From NCBI GenBank assembly GCA_030323885.1, contig CM059198.1, positions 77,994,931 to 78,058,930 of the forward strand: a stretch of DNA of 64,000 nucleotides. The letters are read 5' to 3'. The first letter of the stretch is position 1; each line of letters opens with the position of its first letter. The stretch comes from Branchipolynoe longqiensis (taxonomy: Eukaryota; Annelida; Polychaeta; Phyllodocida; Polynoidae). The notes beneath the pieces are model-generated. The model searched no databases. It saw only the letters and a list, made by a program, of their open reading frames with translations, and was not told the DNA's origin. Shown here in pieces: positions 56,019-64,000 of this stretch. Both the position numbers and the translations under genes were made by a program.

Positions 56019-57089
56019 GTGAGAGGTGGGTGGGTGTGGTGGTGGACTGCGTGCATGCTGGGAGAGTGTTGCACTCTCAGACACCGCGCGTTCCACGTGG
56101 AGTTTAACAGGCACGCTCTATTGACGGTGTTGAAAATGTTGCCATTTGCCGGCATGTGTATAAATATATATAATCCCAACTGGTGGCCGTTATACTGCCA
56201 GATTAACCTGAGGCTGGGTGTGAGCAGGGAGGGAGTCTCGCTATCAGTGGAACAACACACATGGGACAAGCGCTTGTGGAAACAACATGAGGCTCTGCTC
56301 ACCTTATCATACTATATCACAGAAGTAAGAGCTTATCGTGCTATATTATACAAGTAAGGCACAAAAAACTGTACCAGCACCTACTGTGCTATATCACACA
56401 AGTAAGAGCTTACCGTGCTATATCACACCATTAAGAGCTTAGCGTGCTATATCACAGAAGTAAGGAACCAAACAAGCCAGACAAGCACAAAAGGTGTTAG
56501 ATCACAGAAGTAAGAGCTTATCGTGCTATATCACACAAGTAAGGCACCATACAAGCTGGACCAGCACATATCGTGCTATATCACACAAAACAGACTACAC
56601 CAAAGCGACTACACAAAAGAGACTACACAAAACTACTGAGATTACACCAAAGAGACTACAGCAAAGAGACTACACCAACAAAAATAAACACAATAAATAG
56701 ACTACCCAACAGAAACTACACAAAGGAGACTACACCAAAGAGCCTACACCAAGGAGCCCACAGTAATTGAGGATAGTTGCACTTGTCATTGAACAGGGAG
56801 ACATATTTGTCTTGTTAAGAACTGGATTAGCATTGTTGTCTATCAGTGTGAAGTGCATATTCAAAGAGGAATAGTTCTACTTGTACAACCAATCAACCAA
56901 ACAGGAAAGTCAAGCACGAATCACACACAGAACTCAGAGACTACACAAAAGAGACTACAGTGATTGAGGACGGTTCTGCTTGCTGTTGCTTGATAGCCTC
57001 GTCTGTGTCGTTGATAACTGGCTCTGTATGTGTTGATCTCTGGCGGTGCGTAGCGCGTCTTCAAACAGGGACAGTTCTACGTGCACACC
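56019..57089 (+). promoter_or_regulatory. Putative 5' region and 5' UTR of the ARF-like gene
   Basis: The stretch upstream of the ATG carries no large mobile element. It contains a run of short tandem motifs (GTGCTATATCACA, AAGTAAGRGCTTA and GACTACACCAAAG units, 56320-56765) and then unique DNA up to CACACCATGG, where C at -3 is suboptimal for Kozak but G follows the ATG. A TATA-like TATAAATATATATAA lies at about 56159-56173. The transcription start is not determinable from sequence. Confidence 0.35.
56320..56765. repeat. Short irregular arrays, TCGTGCTATATCACAC and GACTACACCAAAG units
   Basis: 56320-56590 repeats GTAAGAGCTTA..GTGCTATATCACA at irregular 40-50-bp spacing. 56590-56760 repeats AGACTACACCAAAG at 10-20 bp. 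Several AAGTAAG motifs resemble donors, but no exon can be assigned. Confidence 0.75.
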
Positions 57090-57180
57090 ATGGGGCAGTG
57101 GATCAGCAGGATGTACTCCTTATTTGACGGCTTTGGCAAAGTGCACGCGCGCATTTTGATGCTCGGTCTGGACGCTGCCG
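57090..57180 (+). CDS. ARF-family small GTPase, coding exon 1 (partial gene)
   Basis: This exon encodes the first 30 residues plus one base of an ADP-ribosylation factor-type GTPase, a membrane-recruited GTP switch in vesicle traffic. Met1 is followed by Gly2 and Ser6, fitting the N-myristoylation pattern MGxxxS. Residues 3-17 form an amphipathic stretch (WISRMYSLFDGFGK), as expected for the ARF membrane helix. The first strand (ARILMLGLDAA) leads into the P-loop G26-LDAA-G31-K32-T33. The P-loop is cut by an intron after the first base of the Gly31 codon (phase 1); the donor is G|GTAGGG at 57181. The start is chosen because the Met-Gly is where ARF proteins begin. The N-terminus is two residues longer than in classical ARF1 and uses LMLGLD, so it may be a lineage-specific ARF or an ARL; the subfamily cannot be fixed from 51 residues. 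The 5' UTR lies upstream, limits unknown. Confidence 0.88.
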
Positions 57181-57204
57181 GTAGGGGACTTAACCATCAA
57201 CAAC

Positions 57205-57470
57205 AATACTGATAATAATGATAATAATGATAATAATGATAATAATGATAATAATGATAATAATAATAATATTAATAATATTGATAATAATGATGACGAT
57301 GATAATAATGCTAATTATGATGACAATAATACTAATGGTAATAATGATAATAATGATAATAATGATAATACTGACAATAATGATAATGATGATACTAATG
57401 ATAATAATGATAATAATGATAATAATAATAATAGTAATAATAATAATAATAATAGTAATAATAATGTAGT
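57205..57470. repeat. AATAATGAT microsatellite just inside intron 1
   Basis: (AAT/GAT)n over about 265 bp, starting about 25 bp after the donor site. Frames read as poly-Ile/Met and are meaningless. Confidence 0.95.
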
Positions 57471-57511
57471 AGTTCATTGTTTGTTTGTTGTTGTTTTACG
57501 CCCTAGCAACA

Positions 57512-57600
57512 TTTATTTTTGTTTGACTACAATGTAGTTTATTCAGTGAATAATGCCTCTTGTCAGCACCAAAACGCTGGTCTTCCGGCCGTTCAGTATC
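57512..57600 (-). mobile_element. Dispersed repeat family D, 3' fragment
   Basis: TTTATTCAGTGAATAATGCC and AAACGCTGGTCTTCCGGCCG. Confidence 0.65.
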
Positions 57601-57625
57601 TATCATGACGGGCACCGTCTTGGTT

Positions 57626-58227
57626 GGTTGTTGGAGTTTTACATCCTGGCCGCCAACACCATGATCCAATACCCCACTCAGTCACACTATCCTGATACTT
57701 GGCTAACCAGAGGTTGTTGGAGTTTTACATCCTGGCCGCCAACACCATGATCCAATACCCCACTCAGTCACACTATCCTGATACTTGGCTAACCAGAGGT
57801 TGTTGGAGTTTTACATCCTGGCCGCCAACACCATGATCCAATACCCCACTCAGTCACACTATCCTGATACTTGGCTAACCAGAGGTTGTTGGAGTTTTAC
57901 ATCCTGGCCACCAACACCATGATCCAATACCCCACTCAGTCACACTATCCTGATACTTGGCTAACCAGAGGTTGTTGGAGTTTTACATCCTGGCCACCAA
58001 CACCATGATCCAATACCCCACTCAGTCACACTATCCTGATACTTGGCTAACCAGAGGTTGTTGGAGTTTTACATCCTGGCCACCAACACCATGATCCAAT
58101 ACCCCACTCAGTCACACTATCCTGATACTTGGCTAACCAGAGGTGGTTGGAGTTTTACATCCTGGCCGCCAACACCATGACCTAATACCCCACTCAGTCA
58201 CACTATCCTGGTACTTGGCTAACCAGA
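57626..58227 (-). repeat. 86-bp array made from an internally deleted SINE family 1, 7 copies
   Basis: The unit GGTTGTTGGAGTTTTACATC..CTGGCCGCCAACACCATGAT..CTTGGCTAACCAGA joins the SINE tail to its middle, skipping the AACATCTAAGGTCATATCAGG..CCCACTGGGAAATC part. Starts are at 57626, 57712, 57798, 57884, 57970, 58056 and 58142. The next start (58228) is a SINE with the skipped part intact. Confidence 0.96.
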
Positions 58228-58547
58228 GGTTGTTGGAGTTTTACATCCTGGCAACAGCTAAGTTAATATCAGGCTGGGTACCGACCTGCAACAATGCACA
58301 CCCATGGCGACTTTATCATGCTGCCTCACCGGGAAATGAGGCCACCAGCATATTGACCCGATATCCCACTCAGTCACATTATCCTGACACTGAGCTGACC
58401 GTGCCCTATCCTATTAATGCTGAGCGCCAGGCTAGGAATCGACAAGTATCAATTTAGTAAGTCATTGGTTTGACTCGACCAGGAACCAAACTCTCAATCT
58501 CCCGCATGCGAGGCCCGTGCTGTACCGATTCGGCCATCGCGCCCGCG
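58228..58547 (-). mobile_element. SINE family 1, full length, next to its derived array
   Basis: Tail GGTTGTTGGAGTTTTACATC, the complete middle, linker AGTATCAATTTAGTAAGTC, and head ending TACCGATTCGGCCATCGCGC. Confidence 0.88.
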
Positions 58548-58655
58548 GGCAGCACTATAAAGTCACCAATGGTGCTCACTGTCAAAAGTGGGTACCCGCC
58601 CTGATATGACCTTTGATGTTGCTGGGAGGTAAAATTCCAACAAACAAACGAATGA
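58548..58655 (+). mobile_element. SINE family 1, tail half
   Basis: GGGCAGCACTATAAAGTCAC to GATGTTGCTGGGAGGTAAAA and CAACAAACAAACG. Confidence 0.78.
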
Positions 58656-58789
58656 ATATACTATATTTACACCAACAACAATCAGAGTTGGTCTTCTGTA
58701 GTGACATGGCAGGAAGCCAACAACGGCAAATCAGTGGTGTGGCACTCAATGTATGTAGGGCTCTGAGCCGATTATTCCTCTGTGTACAG

Positions 58790-59885
58790 CAGGTCAAGTT
58801 ATAGGGGATGAGGGCAGGCAGCGTGATTAATAACGCGTCATATATGCACAGGCAAGATGGCGACCAGACCGCAATGTACAGCAGGATAAGTTATAGGGGA
58901 TGAGGGCAGGCAGCGTGATTAGTAATGGGTCATATATGCACAGGCAAGATGGCGACCAGACAGCATTGTACAGCGGGTCAAGTTATAGGGGATGAGGGCA
59001 GGCAGCGTGATTAGTGACGCATCATATACGCACAGGCAAGATGGTGACCAGACGGCAATGTACAGCATGTCAAGTTATATGGGATGAGGGCAAGCAGTAT
59101 GAATAGTAACGCATCATATACGCACAGGCAAGATGGCGACCAGACGGCAATGTACACCAGGTCAAGTTATATGGGATGAGGGGAGGCAGCGTGATTAGTA
59201 ACGCGTCATATACGCACAGGCAATATGGCGATCAGACGGCAATGTACAGCGGGTCAAGTTATAGGGGATGAGGGCAGGCAGTATGAATAGTAACACGTCA
59301 TATACGCACAGGCAAGATGGCAACCAGATGGCAATGTACAGCAGGTCAAGTTATATGGGATGAGGGGAGGCAGCGTGATTAGTAACGCGTCATATACACA
59401 CAGGCAATATGGCGACCAGACGGCAATGTACAGCGGGTCAAGTTATAGGGGATGAGGGCAGGCAGTATGAATAGTAACACGTCATATACGCACAGGCAAG
59501 ATGGCAACCAGATGGCAATGTACAGCAGGTCAAGTTATATGGGATGACGGCAGGCAGTATGAATAGTAACACGTCATATACACACAGGCAAGATGGTGAC
59601 CTGATGGCAATGTACAGCGGGTCAAGTTATAGGGGATGAGGGCAGGCAGCGTGATTAGTAACGCGTCATGTACAGACCTGCAAGATGGCGACCAGATGCA
59701 ATGTACATCGGGTCAATTTATAGGGGATGACGGCAGGCAGCAAGAATAGTAACGGGTCATATATGCACAGGCAAGATAGTGACCTGATGGCAATGTACAG
59801 CGGGTCAAGTTACAGGGGATGAGGGCAGGCAGCGTGAATAGTAACGTCTCATATACGCACAGGCAAGATGGCGACCAGACGGCAT
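58790..59885. repeat. 92-bp array, about 12 copies
   Basis: GTCAAGTTATAGGGGATGAG, GTAACGCGTCATATACGCAC and CAAGATGGCGACCAGACGGC recur every 92 bp. Two higher-order variants (AGCGTGATTAG and AGTATGAATAG) alternate. Intronic to the ARF-like gene. Confidence 0.95.
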
Positions 59886-60175
59886 GGCCGGATGAGTTGA
59901 GCGTCCGCCTCCCGTTTTGGTACATCATGGGATTCGAACCCGAGTCTCGAGTCAAACCAATGACTTAACAATTGATACAGGCGCTCGACATTATTAGGAT
60001 ATGGCAAGGACTGGTTGGCGCAGTGCAGGATAATGTGAGTTGGCAGCACAATATCAGGATAATATCAGTTGGCAGCACTATAAATACACCATCAGTGTGT
60101 ACAGTCACAAGTTGGTATCCGTCCTGATATGACCTTAGATGTTGCCAGGACCTAAAACTCCAATGGCCAACCAAA
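59882..60175 (+). mobile_element. SINE family 1 with type-B head
   Basis: Head GGCATGGCCGGATGAGTTGA, GGGATTCGAACCCGAGTCTC; tail GATGTTGCCAGGACCTAAAA and CTCCAATGGCCAACC. It begins at ACCAGACGGCA, a string also in every unit of the 92-bp array before it. Confidence 0.84.
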
Positions 60176-60194
60176 TACAATATTAGAGCAGTTA

Positions 60195-60720
60195 TTGCTC
60201 GATACAGAACGTGAGGCCCAAGGGACGCCCCATATAATAATTAACAGGGGAGCAATGGTTGCTCGATATGGGACCATATATATGGGAATAGTGATAGCTC
60301 GATATAGGACCATATATATGGGAATAATGATCGCTCAATATAGGACCATATATATGGGAATAGTGATTGCTCGATATAGGACCATTTATATGGGAATATT
60401 GATCGCTCGATATAGGACCATATATATGGGAATAGTGATCGCTCAATATAGAACCATATATGTATTGGAATAGTTATTGTTTAATATTGGACCATGTATA
60501 TGGGAGCAGTTATTGTTAGATGTGGTACCATAGAATGTGGGAATAATTATAACACGAAATGGAACCATATATTATGCAAGCAGTTATTGCTTGATATGGA
60601 AGTTGAGGCCAGAAGAATACATGCACCATGTAATAGGATAGCAGTTTTTACTCGATATAGGACCATATCTATAGGAATAGTTGTCGCTCAATATCGGACC
60701 ATAGATTATGTATGTCCATG
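60195..60720. repeat. 36-bp array, GATATAGGACCATATATATG units
   Basis: Six clean 36-bp units (60252-60470) with GGGAATAGTGATCGCTC, then more diverged ones to about 60715. Confidence 0.93.
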
Positions 60721-60749
60721 CCCGAGAAGTCAGTGTAGACTAATTATTA

Positions 60750-61012
60750 GGGGACGCGGTGGCCCGATCGACAGAGCACAGACTTCCTGTGCGGAACCCC
60801 AGCTGAGTCAAACCAATGACTTTTAAAATTGATACTTGTCGCTATCTAGCCTGGTGCTCAGCATTAATAGGATAGGACAAGGACTGGTTAGCACAGTGTC
60901 AGGATAATGTGACCGAGCGAGATATTGCGTCATGGCGCCAGTAACCTGGTCTCACCGTGCAGCAGCACTATAAAGTCGCCATGAGTGCGCACCGTTACCA
61001 GTCTGTAACCGA
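60750..61012 (+). mobile_element. SINE family 1, tail missing
   Basis: Head GGGGACGCGGTGGCCCGATC, then to CACCGTTACCAGTCTGTAAC, where the next SINE begins. Confidence 0.82.
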
Positions 61013-61013
61013 C

Positions 61014-61337
61014 CAGACGGGACGGCTGAATGAGTTGAGCGTCAGTCTCCGGTTTTGGTAGATCGTCGATTCGAACACGAACCCTGGTCGAGTCAAACCG
61101 ATGACTTAAAAATTGATACTTGTCAGACACTCAGCATTATTAGAATGGGGCAATGACTGCTTGGCTCAGTGTCAGGATAATGTGACTGAGTGGGATATTA
61201 GGTCCTGGTCCTGGCGGCTTGATTTCCCAGTAGGGCAGACCTATAAAGTCATCATGACTGCACACTGTCACAAGTTGGTGCCCATCCTGATATGGTCTTA
61301 CCTGTTGCTAGGGCGGAACACTCCAACAACCAAGCAA
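61014..61337 (+). mobile_element. SINE family 1 with type-B head
   Basis: Head CAGACGGGACGGCTGAATGA, GTCGATTCGAACACGAACCC; tail TTGCTAGGGCGGAACACTCC and AACAACCAAGCAAC. Confidence 0.84.
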
Positions 61338-61578
61338 CTTTATAGTGCTTCACCACTGGGAGACCAGGCCGCCGCCATGATAACCCAATTTCCCACTCAG
61401 TCACATTATCCTGGCACTGAGCTAACCAGTCCTTGTGCTATCCTATTAATGCTGAGTGCCAGGCTAGGTAGTGACAAGTATACATTTTTATGTTGTTACT
61501 TTGACTCAGCTAGGAATCGAACTCCGGACTTTAGACAGGAGAAACCTGCGGTCTATCGATTCGGCCAGCACGTCCGAC
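61338..61578 (-). mobile_element. SINE family 1, tail missing, inverted to its neighbour
   Basis: TTTATAGTGCTTCACCACTG to ATCGATTCGGCCAGCACGTC. It lies directly against the + strand copy, tail to tail. Confidence 0.82.
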
Positions 61579-61736
61579 ATCTTGTTCAAAGTGTGCAATA
61601 ATACCCGTATATCCGATGTGCCTTCAAGGCACCAAACTAATGAATATTCATAGAGGATTGTATTGCAAAGTTAATCACTGCTTCCAAATCCTGACGGACC
61701 CATTTCTTCTTCCTTTTTTGTTTGTTTTTCCCCTAG

Positions 61737-61800
61737 GCAAGACGACGATCCTGTTTAAGCTGAAATTAAATGAGACTATTTCCACCATTCCAACTATCGG
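61737..61800 (+). CDS. ARF-family small GTPase, coding exon 2 (continues past the window)
   Basis: This is the second coding exon of the same gene, 64 nt. The acceptor is a long pyrimidine tract ending CCCCTAG at 61736. The first two bases complete Gly31, giving GKTTILFKLKLNETISTIPTI, which contains Lys32/Thr33 of the P-loop and the switch I TIPTIG signature with its Mg-coordinating Thr. The exon ends in the second base of the following Gly codon (phase 2), with donor GG|GTAAGT at 61801. Both boundaries keep the ARF frame, which argues for a functional gene. The interswitch, WDVGGQ and NKQD segments must lie in exons beyond 64000, so they cannot be checked here. Confidence 0.9.
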
Positions 61801-61864
61801 GTAAGTTTATCATGCAATCGCTACCTTCAGTTTTTTTTCTTTTCTCATTTTGTTCAAGAATTGT

Positions 61865-62315
61865 TGAATAATGTTTTCTTTTCCTGCAATGAGGTGCTGG
61901 TCTCCCGGTTTTAGCATCTGTGGATGAACAGAGGCTGGTGTTCCGGTTTTAGCATCTGTGGATGAAGAGAGGCTGGTCTCCCGGTTTTAGCATCTTTGGA
62001 TGAACAGAGGCTGGTCTTCCGGTTTTAGCATCTGTGGATGAAGAGAGGCTGGTCTTCCGGTTTTAGCATCTGTGGATGAAGAGAGGCTGGTCTCCCGGTT
62101 TTAGCATCTTTGGATGAACAGAGGCTGGTCTTCCGGTTTTAGCATCTGTGGATGAACAGAGGCTGGTCTCCCAGTTTTAGCACTTGTGGATGAACAGAGG
62201 CTGGTCTTCCAGTTTTAGCACTTGTGGATGAACTGAGGCTGGTCTTCCAGTTTTAGCACTTGTGGATGAACAGAGGCTGGTCTTTCGGTTTTAGCATTTG
62301 TGGATGAACAGAGGA
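61865..62315. repeat. 38-bp array seeded by family D, about 11 copies, in intron 2
   Basis: GAGGCTGGTCTTCCGGTTTTAG and CATCTGTGGATGAACA repeat every 38 bp. The first unit lies in AATAATG..GAGGTGCTGGTCTCCCGG, the terminus of family D. Confidence 0.93.
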
Positions 62316-62689
62316 GTTGGTGTGAACAAAAAAATGGGGAAACAAATAAAATTAAAGATAACAGCAAAGTATCACACTTTACGAAAATTATGGGGATATT
62401 TTGGCCATCTTTAATGCTTCATTAACTAATTAATACACAACAACAACAAACTAAAATAGGGGTAATTATCTTGTACACGTGAACTAGAGAATAGTCACCG
62501 CAGTCATGTAGACTATTTAATACGGTATCCTTGAATATGTTGTGTCTGAGTGTGAGGGCATAATCTGACCTAGGGGGCTTTGCAATAGCCTGGACTAAAT
62601 AATATCCCAGCATACACCCGGGGTATAAAACAGCCTAGCCCACTTTAACCCCGGTATAGTCTGGGGAGCGGGTATATTGTGCCCTCTCA
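62316..62689. other. Unassigned part of intron 2
   Basis: AT-rich; no exon recognised. Confidence 0.4.
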
Positions 62690-62836
62690 CACCGCGTCTA
62701 GTTGGCTAACCGTTACACCACTTAGGCTCCCTGATACAATCACCCTATCCACGCCTACCTGTCTACAAGGCTCCTCGCCTGAGAGGTCAGTGCAGGTTAC
62801 TACACTTGTGCCTCTTGGAAGTGTAAAGCGTTTAAA
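62690..62836 (-). mobile_element. SINE family 2, part left of an inserted element
   Basis: GGCTAACCGTTACACCACTT, ACCTGTCTACAAGGCTCCTC and CCTCTTGGAAGTGTAAAGCG. It continues at 63172-63236 (GTTTACCTCTGTAAGTTTGT, ACATACAGGCAATGCACTC). Confidence 0.75.
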
Positions 62837-62837
62837 G

Positions 62838-63170
62838 CTAAGATTCCTTATATGCGGTATGCGGCATACACATGCAAATACGAATGCGAATAAAAATTGA
62901 AAAGCATGTAAATGAATGGTGGTGCTTCCATACGTCCGAATGCGAATACAAACGCGAATGCGAATGCGGCAAATGGATCGACCCATGGACCGATCGGTGC
63001 GAATGCGAATGCGAATACTGCTGCGTTTCCCATAGAAAACAATACTGTTCCTTCACAAATTTGGAGGAAAAACCCCATAAAATGTGGGGGGTTGGCATAT
63101 ATCTATGCCACATATATGACATTCACATGCCACATGCCGCATGCCGCGTACCACGTATAAGGAATCTTAG
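62838..63170. mobile_element. Inverted-repeat element carrying GCGAAT hexamers
   Basis: CTAAGATTCCTTATATGCGG on the left is inverted in CCACGTATAAGGAATCTTAG on the right (about 33 bp with mismatches). The middle has GAATGCGAATGCGAATAC-type repeats at 62880-62890, 62938-62968 and 62999-63017. It splits a SINE family 2 copy. No coding. Confidence 0.78.
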
Positions 63171-63265
63171 TGTAAGGGTTTACCTCTGTAAGTTTGTTTA
63201 ATTCTTACCATCACACACATACAGGCAATGCACTCACATGCCAGTATGAAGCAGAGGTCTAGTTG

Positions 63266-63593
63266 TTGGATGCTGGAGGTTTACGTCCTGGCAACATCTA
63301 AGGTCATATCAGGATGGGCACCAACTTCTGACAGTGCACACTCATGGCAACTTTATAGTGCTGCCCCTCTGGGAAATCAGGCCGCCGGCACCATAACCCA
63401 ATATTGTACCCACCCACATTATCCTGACACTGATCTAACCAGTCCTTGCTCCATCCTATTCATGCCGAGCACCAGACTAGGAAGTGACAAGTATCAATTT
63501 TATAAGTCATTGGTTTGACTCGACCGGGAACCAAACTCCTGACATTCCGCACGACAGGCCCATGCTCTACCGATTCGGCCACAGCGCCCGGTG
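63266..63593 (-). mobile_element. SINE family 1, full length
   Basis: Tail TGGAGGTTTACGTCCTGGC, linker AGTATCAATTTTATAAGTC, head GCTCTACCGATTCGGCCACA and GCGCCCGGTG. Confidence 0.86.
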
Positions 63594-63689
63594 GCATGTG
63601 TCATATGTTACGCACCTTTTATCGGTAACCACAACGGGAATCACTGCGGTGGTCCACGAGAGAACAACAGGGCTGATCCTGGTCACGGC

Positions 63690-63782
63690 ACCCAGTGTCG
63701 GGGGTGATGCAAATGGCAAACATTGAAAGTAGAGCAGGATTCAAACCCCCACTTGTTGCTCTTCTGTTGCTAGTATCCTAAA
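63690..63782 (-). mobile_element. SINE family 2 fragment
   Basis: GTGATGCAAATGGCAAACAT and GCAGGATTCAAACCCCCACT. Confidence 0.6.
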
Positions 63783-63785
63783 TAT

Positions 63786-64000
63786 GAAGAGTTCAGGCGC
63801 AAAACCATGTAAACACCAATCCAAAAATGGAGATAAACATTCGAATCAAACCATCAAGAAATACATTTATCTATATTCCTATTATTTTGTTCATTGCTCC
63901 ATAACCATGTGATGATTATGAAACGTGGAATTAGTTAAGGCACAATTATTTCCAAGTAAAAATCTTTTATTTACACTAGATTTTTGGACTGGTGTTTACA
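63786..64000. mobile_element. Palindromic MITE (family Y), copy 2, cut by the window edge
   Basis: GAAGAGTTCAGGCGCAAAAC and GTAAACACCAATCCAAAAAT on the left are inverted at ATTTTTGGACTGGTGTTTAC, with which the window nearly ends. Same layout as 53547-53758; about 20 bp of the right end should lie outside. Confidence 0.75.

Larger units (their letters stand above)
57181..61736 (+). other. Intron 1 of the ARF-like gene (4,556 bp), packed with repeats
   Basis: The intron is bounded by GTAGGG and a polypyrimidine-CCCCTAG acceptor and is phase 1. Nearly all of it is repeats: an AATAATGAT microsatellite, an 86-bp array with a full SINE, a 92-bp array, a 36-bp array and at least four further SINE copies on both strands. 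I see no internal exon. Polarity follows the coding frame across the junction. Confidence 0.85.

Noticed and set aside
56320..56600. Series of AAGTAAG donor-like motifs upstream of the ARF-like start
   Set aside because: They are part of a short irregular repeat, lack matching acceptors and define no frame.
57218..57469. Poly-isoleucine/methionine frames on both strands
   Set aside because: An AAT/GAT microsatellite in the ARF-like intron.

Overview
The window is repeat-dense intergenic and intronic DNA from a eukaryote, most likely a marine mollusc or another lophotrochozoan. The grounds are a spliceosomal gene, no bacterial-style gene packing, several tRNA-derived SINE families, LINE reverse transcriptases, many TIR/palindromic mini-elements, and tandem arrays covering roughly 18-19 kb (my own sum). 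The clade guess rests on remembered resemblance of the 565-1107 SINE and the 43360-43885 coding remnant to multicopy mollusc sequences. No species can be named.

Only one cellular protein-coding gene is convincing. It is the 5' part of an ARF-family small GTPase on the + strand: exon 1 CDS 57090-57180, intron 1 57181-61736, exon 2 61737-61800, with intron 2 running off the right edge. The conserved N-terminus, the P-loop split across a phase-1 junction, and clean splice sites support it. Its first intron is almost wholly repeats.

Layout: 1-4240 holds SINE and LINE 3' fragments and a 47-bp array; 4240-6425 a 106-bp satellite; 6800-10250 a hairpin element, an internally duplicated antisense LINE and a foldback element; 10535-12512 a 48-bp array open in several frames; 13300-17050 SINEs and a pogo-like MITE; 17470-19130 a 70-bp array; 19340-19660 a deleted transposon with an HTH domain; 20262-21302 a SINE that grades into its own satellite; 23320-28165 polypyrimidine, CCA/CAC and 58-bp arrays; 28340-32575 a nested pair of LINEs with a 12-bp target duplication; 33465-36415 15-bp and 50-bp arrays around a TIR element; 38480-48465 MITEs, SINEs, LINE remnants and two ACGT/CpG-rich TIR elements; 48650-50585 a 27-bp array with higher-order structure; 52760-55360 27-bp and 43-bp arrays, MITEs and a perfect palindrome; 56000-62310 the ARF-like gene; 62690-64000 more SINEs and two inverted-repeat elements.

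Most notable: (1) three inverted-repeat elements with very different interiors share a central motif (near TTTTGGACATGTTCAAAAG), and the two with clear ends share a GTCACACTACGAYG terminus and TA target duplications; (2) two SINE families each gave rise to a tandem satellite in place; (3) a 43-bp array puts a CAG|GTAAGT-like junction in each unit on the - strand, like serial recursive splice sites; (4) nested insertions give a relative chronology. The long ORFs inside the arrays are best read as by-products of periods divisible by three.
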